Assembly: GCF_001280305.1 (NCBI RefSeq) | Contig: NZ_CP012623.1 | Span: 3,410,001-3,474,000, forward strand | Origin: Hymenobacter sp. DG25A | Lineage (GTDB): Bacteria; Bacteroidota; Bacteroidia; Cytophagales; Hymenobacteraceae | Length of the DNA stretch: 64,000 nucleotides | Direction: 5' to 3' | Shown here: positions 26,162-33,879 of the stretch, piece by piece | Position numbering within the stretch: the stretch's first letter is position 1 | How the letters are laid out: every line of letters starts with the position of its first letter | Program-made: the position numbers and the translations under genes | The notes under the pieces: generated by a model | Told to the model about the DNA's origin: nothing | Database searches by the model: none | The model's input: the letters and a program-made list of their open reading frames with translations, nothing else

Positions 26162-26680
26162 TTACCGGTCCGGGGTTGAGGCGGCCTGCAGCACCCGGGC
26201 CGTTACCAGCAGCTGGCCCACATGGCGCTGGGTATGCTCGGCGGCATGAAACAGCAAACCCAGCACGGTGGAGGGTAATTGGGCCCGGCCCACTCCGCGC
26301 GGCTCCGTGGCGGTGTCCTGCGGCGTTAGGCGCAGCTGCTCCAGTGCTTTATCTACCTGCTCAGAAAACTGCCCGATTAACTCCGTAGCCGTGGCACTGG
26401 TGGGCTGGCCTTCGGCGCGGAGCGCCTGCAGCTGCTCGGGCGTCAGCGTTTCGGCGCGGGCATAGGTAAAGAGGCGGCTGAGCACGCCGGCCAAGTGCTG
26501 GAGGTGAAAGCCCACGGAAGCCACGCCGGCGGGCCGTTCCCAGAGCAGGTCGGCCGGGAAATCAGTCAGTAGCGCTGTTACTTCTTCCCGGGCCTGCAGC
26601 AGGGCATGCGCCACGGGTTGAAACAAAGCGGGAATTGCGGGCAACGGGCCGCGCAGCCATACTTCCAGGGATTCAGCCAC
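26162..26680 (-). CDS. DinB-like four-helix protein
   Basis: A 172-residue helical protein of the DinB/YfiT fold. Histidines likely to bind one divalent metal are spaced as expected: GFHLQHLAGVLSRLFTYA in helix 2 and LLFHAAEHTQRHVGQLLV in helix 4. Family members include bacillithiol or mycothiol S-transferases and damage-induced proteins; none can be singled out. The start is the GTG at 26678-26680, as no ATG in frame lies upstream of the first helix. It stands 43 bases upstream of the pirin gene on the same strand. Confidence 0.8.
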   Translation of the reverse strand: MAESLEVWLRGPLPAIPALFQPVAHALLQAREEVTALLTDFPADLLWERPAGVASVGFHLQHLAGVLSRLFTYARAETLTPEQLQALRAEGQPTSATATELIGQFSEQVDKALEQLRLTPQDTATEPRGVGRAQLPSTVLGLLFHAAEHTQRHVGQLLVTARVLQAASTPDR

Positions 26681-26786
26681 ACCTATGAGGAAAAGGCAGT
26701 GAAAATAATTCGTTAAACCAAGCCACCAGGCAAGTGTTTGGGACCGGGCCTGGCTAACTCTATGCCGGCGGCGCTACTTATATGAT

Positions 26787-27704
26787 CTATCGGGAGCGGC
26801 GGGCCAGCAGCCACAGGCCGGCTACGGCTACCCCTGCCACAGCTGCTACCGCCAGGGTGCGCTGCGGCCTGGCGGTAGCAGCTGTGGCTTCTTTGCCCGC
26901 TTCCTGCCCCCTGTATTGCCCACCGGTTACCTGCAGAATCAGGCGGACGGTTTCCTGGGGCTGGTCCCACTGCGGAAAGTGGCCGCAGCCCGCAAACCAA
27001 TGCAGCCGGGCATCGGGAAACAGGGCCTGGGCCCGCGCTGCCTGCCGCGGCAGGCAAACCAGATCCTGCCGGCCCCAGCCAATAACCAGCGGCGCCGCAA
27101 CAGACCCTTCGGGCGCGCCTTGCTGCTTTTCGCCGTAGGCCAGGCTCTCCAGCAGCTCATCGAAAGAAGGTGCGGCGGCAAAGGTGCGCATCTCATCCAG
27201 CGTAATTTTTGGCGACAGCCGCCACGGTTTGGCTGAGAACTGCGCAAACAGGGCCGTTCGGCCCACTGCGCTGCTGGTCAGGGCTGGCATAACGGGCTGC
27301 AACGCCCGCACCAGCCGAATAGAGCCTGCCACGGTGTAGTAGAAGACGGGAATTTCCCAGCCCTGCCAGAATCCGCCGGGGTCCAGGGAAACCACCGCGC
27401 CCAGCACACCGCCCCGCCGGGCCATTTCCAGCACCAGGCGGGCCCCCATGGAGCTACCCACGGCATCAATCCCCAGCAACTGGTGCGCCTCCAGGAATTC
27501 GGTGAGGGCATCGGCCAGTGTGCCAATGGTAACCGGACCGGACAGCGGGGGCGTGTCGCCAAAGCCCGGCAAATCCACAGCAATAATTTCGCGCTCGGCG
27601 GCCAAATCATCCAGAATGGTATTCCAGGAGCGCCAGCTGCCGCCAATACCATGTACCAAAAGCAAAGGCTTGCCGGTGCCGCGCCGGATGTAGTGCATAT
27701 CCAT
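26787..27704 (-). CDS. Alpha/beta hydrolase with C-terminal membrane anchor
   Basis: A 305-residue hydrolase. LLLVHGIGGSWRSW holds the oxyanion motif, VGSSMGARLVLE the nucleophile Ser (GxSxG type), GWGRQDLV the acid position and CGHFPQWDQP the catalytic His. The fold is complete by about residue 265. Oddly, a C-terminal extension follows: an Ala/Thr-rich spacer, then a single hydrophobic helix LAVAAVAGVAVAGLWLL ending in ARRSR, which looks like a tail anchor. The DNA encoding this tail contains a perfect 21-base inverted repeat (separate entry). Substrate unknown. It is divergent from the OYE-family gene. Confidence 0.88.
   Translation of the reverse strand: MDMHYIRRGTGKPLLLVHGIGGSWRSWNTILDDLAAEREIIAVDLPGFGDTPPLSGPVTIGTLADALTEFLEAHQLLGIDAVGSSMGARLVLEMARRGGVLGAVVSLDPGGFWQGWEIPVFYYTVAGSIRLVRALQPVMPALTSSAVGRTALFAQFSAKPWRLSPKITLDEMRTFAAAPSFDELLESLAYGEKQQGAPEGSVAAPLVIGWGRQDLVCLPRQAARAQALFPDARLHWFAGCGHFPQWDQPQETVRLILQVTGGQYRGQEAGKEATAATARPQRTLAVAAVAGVAVAGLWLLARRSR
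26836..26888. repeat. Perfect 21-base inverted repeat inside the hydrolase gene
   Basis: Arms 26836-26856 and 26868-26888 are exact reverse complements around an 11-base loop. They lie in the 3' part of the hydrolase coding sequence, covering the linker and start of the tail helix, and could form a strong mRNA hairpin about 50-100 bases before the stop codon. Confidence 0.9.
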
Positions 27705-27841
27705 AGAAGTCAGGAAAAGAGGTCAGGAAACAGACAGGGGAATGCTGGGCTTTACGGAGGCCGGGATAATTGGGTATCGATTGAGCTCCCGGCGCCGGAC
27801 TTGGCCAGTTGCAGCTAAACCCCGGGCCCCGCAATAGAGTT

Positions 27842-28954
27842 ATGAAGACTTTCTGTATCACCTCAGCCCGCTATACCGTGTCTCAGCTCTTCACGCCGCT
27901 TACTCTGCGCGGCATTACGTTTAAAAACCGCATTGCCGTGTCGCCGATGTGCGAGTACAGCAGCCAGGATGGCTTTGCCAACGATTGGCACCTGGTGCAC
28001 CTAGGCAGCCGCGCCGTGGGCGGGGCCGGACTGGTCATTACGGAAGCCGCCGCCGTTTCGCCGGAGGGCCGCATCACCCCCGATGACCTGGGGATTTGGG
28101 AGGATGCCCATGTGCCTTTCCTGAAGCGCATCACCGATTTTCTGAAAAGCCAGGGCGCCGTGTCCGGCATTCAGCTGGCGCACGCCGGCCGCAAAGCCAG
28201 CCACCGCAGCCCTTGGAAAGGCGGCACGCTCATCGGGCCTACCGAGGAAGGCGGCTGGGTGCGGGTAGCGCCCAGCGCCCTGCCGTTTTCCGGGGACGAA
28301 GCAGCCCCGCAGGAACTCTCCCCGGCCGGTATTGAAAAGGTGGTAGCTGATTTCCGGGCGGCCGCAGTTCGCTCCCTGGAGGCTGGCTTTGAGGTGATTG
28401 AAGTGCACGCGGCCCACGGCTATCTGCTGCACGAGTTCATGTCGCCGCTCAGCAACCAGCGCACCGATGCCTATGGTGGCTCCTTCGAAAACCGAATCCG
28501 CCTGCTGCTGGAAGTAGTGGAAGCCACCCGCAGCGTGTGGCCCGCTGAGTACCCGCTGCTGGTGCGCATCTCCGCTACCGATTGGACCGAAGGCGGCTGG
28601 ACCGCCGATGACTCCGTGGCCTTGGCCCGCGTGCTGAAAGAAAAGGGCGTAGACCTGCTGGACTGCTCCACCGGCGGTAACGTGCCCGTGGCGCCTATTC
28701 CCGTGGGGCCCATGTACCAGCTGCCATTCGCCGCCCGCATCAAACAGGAAACCGGCCTGCCCACCGGCGCCGTGGGTATGATTACCACGGCTGAGGAAGC
28801 CGAAAGCATTATTGCCAACCACCAGGCCGATATGGTGCTGCTGGCCCGGGAGCTGCTGCGCGACCCTTACTTCCCGCTGCACGCCGCCCACGAGCTGGAC
28901 GCTGAGATTACCTGGCCCGATCAATACCTGCGGGCCCGCCCCCGAAAACGCTAA
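27842..28954 (+). CDS. Old-yellow-enzyme family NADPH dehydrogenase (YqjM/NamA type)
   Basis: A 370-residue FMN-dependent ene-reductase. RIAVSPMCEYSS near the start contains the thermophilic-like OYE Cys that modulates FMN in YqjM, followed by DWHLVHLGSRAVGGAGLVI, GIQLAHAGRKASH (His/His substrate-binding pair region), AAHGYLLHEFMSPLSNQRTD, and GMITTAEEAESI and ARELLRDPYFPL at the phosphate end. It should reduce activated alkenes with NADPH. The ATG at 27842 adds about 15 residues before VSQLFTPLTLRG, and a GTG at the latter point is an alternative start. A strong hairpin follows the gene. Confidence 0.93.
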   Translation: MKTFCITSARYTVSQLFTPLTLRGITFKNRIAVSPMCEYSSQDGFANDWHLVHLGSRAVGGAGLVITEAAAVSPEGRITPDDLGIWEDAHVPFLKRITDFLKSQGAVSGIQLAHAGRKASHRSPWKGGTLIGPTEEGGWVRVAPSALPFSGDEAAPQELSPAGIEKVVADFRAAAVRSLEAGFEVIEVHAAHGYLLHEFMSPLSNQRTDAYGGSFENRIRLLLEVVEATRSVWPAEYPLLVRISATDWTEGGWTADDSVALARVLKEKGVDLLDCSTGGNVPVAPIPVGPMYQLPFAARIKQETGLPTGAVGMITTAEEAESIIANHQADMVLLARELLRDPYFPLHAAHELDAEITWPDQYLRARPRKR

Positions 28955-29016
28955 AAGAGGCATCAGGACCCAGCACACCGCAGAGGGAGAGAAGTAGCTG
29001 ATGCAGCTTAACTTGC

Positions 29017-29051
29017 AGAAGCTGGTCTTTGCCCCGCAAAGGCCAGCTTCT
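29017..29051. terminator. Strong hairpin between the OYE gene and the first M13 peptidase gene
   Basis: AGAAGCTGG pairs with CCAGCTTCT, and after a one-base bulge pair CTTTG pairs with CAAAG around CCCCG. It ends 25 bases before the M13 start. A pyrimidine-rich rather than pure T tail follows, so it may be a terminator or a 5' UTR structure for the peptidase. Confidence 0.65.
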
Positions 29052-29076
29052 GACTCTTTCTTCCCTTCTCTTTTCT

Positions 29077-31179
29077 ATGCAGAAGACTTCTATTCTCACC
29101 CGCTCCCTCACCGCGGCCGCCGCCCTGGCTATAGCGGGCTGTGCCGCCAGCCAAACGGCGCCCACTACTCCCACGGCCGCCGCGCCGGCCGCCCCCACCG
29201 AAGCCGTAGTAAAAGGTGTGGGCCTGGATGTGGCCGACCTGGACCCCAGCGTTTCGCCCTGCGACGACTTCTTTCAGTATTCCGGTGGCGCCTGGCTGAA
29301 GAACAATCCCATTCCGGCCTATGCCTCCAGCTGGGGCCCGCGCAACCTGCTCGGCGACCGGACCCAGGCTCTGCTGCGCCGCATTCTGGAAGAAGCCGCC
29401 GCCAATACCGCCGCCGAGAAAGGCTCTAATCTGCAGAAGGTCGGCGACTTCTATGCCTCGGCCATGGACACCGTGGCCATTGAAAAGGCCGGCCTGGCCC
29501 CGCTGCAGCCCGAGCTAAACCGCATTGCCGCCGTGAAAGATTTGCGCGGCCTGCAGGATGTGGTAGCCCGTCACAAGCTGCTGAAAACCGGCGCCTTCTT
29601 TGGGGCCGGGGTAGAGGTAGATGAGAAAAAAACCACCCAATACGCTGTGGGTCTGTACCAGGGCGGCCTTACCCTGCCCGACCGCGACTACTACTTCAAG
29701 CAGGATGCCCGCACGGAAACCATCCGGGCCGCTTACCGCAAGTACCTCACAAATATGTTTGCCCTGCTGGGCGACAAGCCGGCCACTGCCCAGAAAAACG
29801 CGGCTACGGTAGAGCGCATCGAGACGCGCCTGGCCAAGGCTTCCCGCACCCGCGTGGAGCTGCGCGACCCGCAGGCCAACTACAACAAAATGGCGCTGGC
29901 CGAGGCCAGCAAGCGCTACCCCAACCTGAACCTGCCCCGCGTGCTGGACGCCCTGCAACTGGGCACGGCCCAGGAGGTGATTGTGGGGCAGCCCGCTTTC
30001 CTGGATGAAGCCAACAAAGTGCTAAAGACCGAGCCGCTGGCCGATCTGAAAACCTACCTGCGCTGGCACCTAGTGCGCTCCGTTTCCTCAGCCCTGCCAA
30101 AGGCGTATGTGGATGAGTCGTTCCGGTTTAGCCAGGTGCTGGGCGGCACCAAGCAGCTGCCCACCCGCTGGAAGCGCATGCTGGGGGCTACTGACCAAGC
30201 TTTGGGCGAAGCCTTTGGCCAGCTCTATGTAGACAAAGCCTTTTCCCCCGCCGCCAAGCAAAAGGCCCTGGAAATGGTCACCAACATCAAGGCTTCCATG
30301 GCCGAGCACATTCAGACCAATACCTGGATGAGCGACGCCACCAAGACCGAAGCGCTGAAAAAGCTGAACGCCCTGCGCGTCAAAATCGGCTACCCCGATG
30401 TGTGGAAAGACTACTCGGCTCTCACCATTACGCGAGACTCCTACCTGAAAAATATGCTGGCCGCCCGCGAGTGGGACTACCGTCAGGAAGTGAAAAAGTA
30501 CGGCGGCCCCATTGACCGCAACGAGTGGGGCATGACGCCCTCTACTATTAATGCCTACTACAACCCGCCGATGAACGAAATTGTGTTCCCGGCCGGGTAC
30601 CTGCAGCCCCCGTTCTTCGACCCCAAGGCCGACGATGCAGTAAACTACGGCGCCATCGGGGGCGTTATCGGCCACGAAATCACCCACGGCTTCGACGACC
30701 AGGGCCGTCAGTACGACGCTGAAGGCAACCTGCGCGACTGGTGGACCAAGGAAGATGCCGATAAATTTACCCAGCGCGCTGAGGTAGTAGGCCGCCAGTA
30801 TTCGGCCTTCTCGCCCCTGGATTCGGTGTTTGTGAACGGCAAGCTGACCATGGGTGAAAACCTGGCCGACTTTGCTGGCCTCACGGTAGTGTATGGTGCC
30901 CTGCAAAAGCAGCTGCAGCAGCGCTACGGCAATGGCCCGCGGCCTAAGTTTGATGGCTTCACACCGGAGCAGCGCTTTTTCCTCTCCTGGGCCCAGCTGC
31001 GGCGTACCAACATCCGCCCCGAAGCCCTGCGCCAGCAGATCCTCACCGACCCCCACTCGCCGGGGCAGTACCGCACTATCGGCCCGCTCATGAACATGCC
31101 CCAGTTCTACGAAGCCTTTGGCTGCCAGGAAGGCCAGAAAATGGTGCGCGCCCAGCAGGACCGCGCAAAGATCTGGTAA
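29077..31179 (+). CDS. M13 family metallopeptidase lipoprotein, first of tandem pair
   Basis: A 700-residue neprilysin/PepO-type zinc endopeptidase exported as a lipoprotein (signal ending AIAGC). The mature start has VSPCDDFFQYSGGAWLKNNP, the usual M13 N-terminal signature. Catalytic residues are visible: the zinc motif HEITHGFDDQG (HExxH, near residue 532), the third ligand in GENLADFAGL (about 594), the substrate-binding NAYYNPPMNEIVFPAG upstream, and a C-terminal segment ending AQQDRAKIW. It probably degrades short peptides at the envelope. The ATG at 29077 puts the signal at the N-terminus. Its neighbour is a close paralogue 60 bases downstream. Confidence 0.96.
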   Translation: MQKTSILTRSLTAAAALAIAGCAASQTAPTTPTAAAPAAPTEAVVKGVGLDVADLDPSVSPCDDFFQYSGGAWLKNNPIPAYASSWGPRNLLGDRTQALLRRILEEAAANTAAEKGSNLQKVGDFYASAMDTVAIEKAGLAPLQPELNRIAAVKDLRGLQDVVARHKLLKTGAFFGAGVEVDEKKTTQYAVGLYQGGLTLPDRDYYFKQDARTETIRAAYRKYLTNMFALLGDKPATAQKNAATVERIETRLAKASRTRVELRDPQANYNKMALAEASKRYPNLNLPRVLDALQLGTAQEVIVGQPAFLDEANKVLKTEPLADLKTYLRWHLVRSVSSALPKAYVDESFRFSQVLGGTKQLPTRWKRMLGATDQALGEAFGQLYVDKAFSPAAKQKALEMVTNIKASMAEHIQTNTWMSDATKTEALKKLNALRVKIGYPDVWKDYSALTITRDSYLKNMLAAREWDYRQEVKKYGGPIDRNEWGMTPSTINAYYNPPMNEIVFPAGYLQPPFFDPKADDAVNYGAIGGVIGHEITHGFDDQGRQYDAEGNLRDWWTKEDADKFTQRAEVVGRQYSAFSPLDSVFVNGKLTMGENLADFAGLTVVYGALQKQLQQRYGNGPRPKFDGFTPEQRFFLSWAQLRRTNIRPEALRQQILTDPHSPGQYRTIGPLMNMPQFYEAFGCQEGQKMVRAQQDRAKIW

Positions 31180-31239
31180 CTATATTTAGCTCCTCATCAC
31201 CTCCTCTTTCTTCATTTTTCCTCTCTTCTTACCGTTCTT

Positions 31240-33363
31240 ATGTTTCGTACTAGTGCTTTTCTTTTGACGCTGGGTACTGCCGCTGGCTTGGTGCTGTCGG
31301 GCTGTGCCAGCAGCACGCCGGTGGCCAAGGCCACCGAGCCCACGGCGGCCCCGGCTACGGCTACGGCGGTTACGGCCTCGGCGGGCCCGGTGCTGCCCGG
31401 CGTGGGCCTCGACCCCGCCAACATCGACAAGTCCGTGTCGCCCTGCGACGACTTCTTCCAGTATGCTTCCGGCACCTGGCTGAAGAACAATCCTATTCCG
31501 GCGGCCGAGTCGCGCTGGAGTTCCTGGAATACCCTCATCAACCAGAACGAAGCCGTGATGCGCGGCATTCTGGAGGAGTCGGCGTCCAACACCTCGGCTA
31601 CCAAGGGCTCTAACCTGCAGAAAGTAGGCGACTACTATGCTTCTTCCATGGACTCCATGGCCATTGAAAAAGCCGGCCTGAAGTATCTGCAGCCCGAGCT
31701 GGCCCGTATTGCGGCCGTGAAAGACCTGAAAGGCCTGCAAACGGCGCTGGTACGGGCTCAGCGCCTGCAAACCCGCTCGGTGTTTGGCCTGGGCGTAAAC
31801 CAGGACCGCAAAAAGAGCGACGAGTACGCGCTGTACCTGAGCCAAGGCGGCCTCACGCTGCCCGACCGCGACTATTACCTGAAGGATGATGCCCGCTCCA
31901 AAGGCATCCGGGCGGCTTACACTACTTACCTCACCAACACCTTCAAAATGTTGGGCGAGGCTCCGGCCACGGCCGCCAAAAATGCCGCTACGGTGCTGCG
32001 CATTGAGACGCGCCTGGCCAAAGCTAGCAAAGACCGGGTAGCCCTGCGCGACCCCTACGCCAACTACAACAAGATGACGGTGGCCGAGGCCAACCGCCTG
32101 TATCCTAACCTGGGCCTGACGGCCATGCTGCCCGCGCTGAGCCTGAGCTCGGCCAAGGAAGTAATTGTAGGTCAGCCTGATTTCCTGAAGGAAGCCAACA
32201 CGGCCCTCAAGCAGGAGTCCCTCGCCGACTGGAAAACCTATCTGCGCGCCCACCTCGTCAATTCCGTGTCATCGGCCCTGCCTAAGGCGTATGTAGATGA
32301 GTCGTTCCGCTTTCAGCAGGTGCTGAGCGGCGCCAAGGAGCAGCAGCCCCGCTGGAAGCGCATGCTGCGCGCTACGGATGGTGCCCTGGGCGAAGCCTTC
32401 GGCCAGCTGTACGTGGATAAGGCTTTCACCCCGGAAACCAAAGTGAAGGCCCAGGAAATGGTAGCCAACATCAAGGAAGCCATGGGTGAGCACATCCGCG
32501 GGCTGGAGTGGATGAGCGCCGCCACCAAGGAAGAAGCCCTGAAAAAGCTGAATGCCTTCACCGTAAAAATCGGCTACCCCGACAAGTGGAAGGACTATTC
32601 GGCCCTGAACATCTCGCGTGAGTCGTACCTGAAAAACATGCTGGCCGCCCGCGAGTGGGAGTCGAAAGACAACCTGAGCCGCTACGGCAAGCCCATTGAC
32701 CGCTCGGTTTGGGGCATGACCCCGCCCACGGTGAATGCCTACTACAACTCTTCGCTGAATGAAATTGTATTCCCCGCCGGCATCATGCAGCCGCCGTTCT
32801 TCGACCCCAAGGCCGATGACGCGGTAAACTACGGTGGTATGGGTGCCGTTATCGGCCACGAAATCACGCACGGCTTCGATGACCGGGGTCGTCAGTCGGA
32901 TGCCCAGGGCAACCTGCGCGACTGGTGGACCAAGGAAGATGCTGACGAATTCACGAAGCGCGCCGACATGGTGGGCGCCCAGTACTCGGCCTTCCAGCCC
33001 CTGGATTCGGTGTTTGTGAATGGCAAGCTGACCATGGGTGAAAACCTGGCCGACTTCGGTGGCCTAGCTCTGGCGTACTCGGCCCTACAGAAGCAGCTCC
33101 AGAAGCAGCACGGCAGCAACCCCCGTCCGCAGTACGACGGCTTCTCGCCCGAGCAGCGCTTCTTCCTGGCCTGGGCCCAGGTATGGCGCACCAATGCCCG
33201 CCCGGAGTATATCCGCCAGCAGGTACAGACGGACCCACACTCCCCGGCCCAGTACCGTACCAACGGTCCGCTGATGAACATGCCCGAGTTCTACGAAGCC
33301 TTCGGCTGCAAAGACCAGGGTAAAATGGTGCGCGCCCAGAATGAGCGGGCCCGCATCTGGTAA
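31240..33363 (+). CDS. M13 family metallopeptidase lipoprotein, second of tandem pair
   Basis: A 707-residue paralogue of the preceding gene, collinear along its whole length. Signal with lipobox LVLSGC, VSPCDDFFQYASGTWLKNNP, zinc motif HEITHGFDDRG, GENLADFGGL for the third ligand, NAYYNSSLNEIVFPAG and the C-terminal NERARIW. All catalytic residues are kept, so both copies should be active. The pair most likely arose by tandem duplication and is read as one operon, closing at the terminator at 33388. Differences are concentrated in the signal region and the helical domain, hinting at different peptide preference. Confidence 0.96.
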   Translation: MFRTSAFLLTLGTAAGLVLSGCASSTPVAKATEPTAAPATATAVTASAGPVLPGVGLDPANIDKSVSPCDDFFQYASGTWLKNNPIPAAESRWSSWNTLINQNEAVMRGILEESASNTSATKGSNLQKVGDYYASSMDSMAIEKAGLKYLQPELARIAAVKDLKGLQTALVRAQRLQTRSVFGLGVNQDRKKSDEYALYLSQGGLTLPDRDYYLKDDARSKGIRAAYTTYLTNTFKMLGEAPATAAKNAATVLRIETRLAKASKDRVALRDPYANYNKMTVAEANRLYPNLGLTAMLPALSLSSAKEVIVGQPDFLKEANTALKQESLADWKTYLRAHLVNSVSSALPKAYVDESFRFQQVLSGAKEQQPRWKRMLRATDGALGEAFGQLYVDKAFTPETKVKAQEMVANIKEAMGEHIRGLEWMSAATKEEALKKLNAFTVKIGYPDKWKDYSALNISRESYLKNMLAAREWESKDNLSRYGKPIDRSVWGMTPPTVNAYYNSSLNEIVFPAGIMQPPFFDPKADDAVNYGGMGAVIGHEITHGFDDRGRQSDAQGNLRDWWTKEDADEFTKRADMVGAQYSAFQPLDSVFVNGKLTMGENLADFGGLALAYSALQKQLQKQHGSNPRPQYDGFSPEQRFFLAWAQVWRTNARPEYIRQQVQTDPHSPAQYRTNGPLMNMPEFYEAFGCKDQGKMVRAQNERARIW

Positions 33364-33387
33364 GCCGATAGGTTTATCGTTCTAATT

Positions 33388-33423
33388 AAAAAAAGCCGTC
33401 TGCATTGCGCAGGCGGCTTTTTT
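33388..33423 (+). terminator. Intrinsic terminator of the M13 pair
   Basis: AAAAAAAGCCGTCTGC pairs with GCAGGCGGCTTTTTT (one G-T pair) around a 5-base loop, followed by T residues. It stands 25 bases after the second peptidase stop. Confidence 0.9.
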
Positions 33424-33465
33424 GTTGGTGTTTGAAAAATATTTACGCCGACTTGCATTGTTTAT

Positions 33466-33501
33466 TACGAAAGTTTCGTAGAATTACGAATAATTCGTAA
33501 T
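33466..33501. promoter_or_regulatory. Two tandem inverted-repeat operators upstream of the BlaI-type gene
   Basis: Two dyads lie directly before the BlaI-type start: TACGAAA-G-TTTCGTA (33466-33480) and ATTACGAA-taa-TTCGTAAT (33483-33501). Both share the half-site TACGAA, spaced about 18 bases centre to centre. The second ends six bases before the ATG at 33508. Since BlaI/MecI proteins bind as dimers to dyads overlapping their own promoter, these are proposed autoregulatory operators; the half-site differs from the classical TACA/TGTA. Confidence 0.8.
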
Positions 33502-33507
33502 AAAGCT

Positions 33508-33879
33508 ATGGAACGACTAACACAACCCGAGGAAGAGGCCATGCAGGTGCTCTGGAAACTGGAAGGTGGGTTTATCAAGGAGGTGCTGGAGCTGCTGCCC
33601 GCGCCCCAGCCACCCTACACCACGCTGGCTTCCACCATTCGCAACCTGGAGCGCAAAGGCTACCTGCAGAGCGAGAAGCTGGGCAACACTTACCGTTTCA
33701 CGCCTCTGATTGCGGCCGAGGACTACCGCAAGCGGTTTATGAGCACGTTTGTGGGCGACTATTTCAAGAACTCCTACAAAGAGCTGGTATCCTTCTTCGC
33801 CCAGGACCAGAAAATCAGTGCCGCCGAGCTGCAGGAAATCATTGACATGATTGAACGCCAAAAGCCCCCACAGTCATGA
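33508..33879 (+). CDS. BlaI/MecI/CopY family transcriptional repressor
   Basis: A 123-residue winged-helix repressor: LTQPEEEAMQVLWKLEGGFI at the start, the recognition-helix segment PYTTLASTIRNLERKGYLQS and the wing LGNTYRFTPLIAAEDYRKRF, then a C-terminal dimerisation helix pair. In the family, the cognate M56 membrane protease senses a signal and leads to cleavage or release of the repressor. The adjacent M56 gene overlaps it by ATGA (33876-33879), so the two are translationally coupled. Two dyads just upstream fit autoregulation. There is no beta-lactamase nearby; the regulon is unknown. Confidence 0.93.
   Translation: MERLTQPEEEAMQVLWKLEGGFIKEVLELLPAPQPPYTTLASTIRNLERKGYLQSEKLGNTYRFTPLIAAEDYRKRFMSTFVGDYFKNSYKELVSFFAQDQKISAAELQEIIDMIERQKPPQS

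Noticed and set aside
27040..27055. GCCTGCCGCGGCAGGC palindrome inside the hydrolase gene as an operator
   Set aside because: It is a 16-base palindrome fully within coding sequence of a G+C-rich gene; such short palindromes are expected by chance.
32269..32871. Long antisense frames inside the M13 genes and other G+C-rich genes
   Set aside because: These are shadow frames caused by high third-position G+C; no starts, motifs or neighbours support them.
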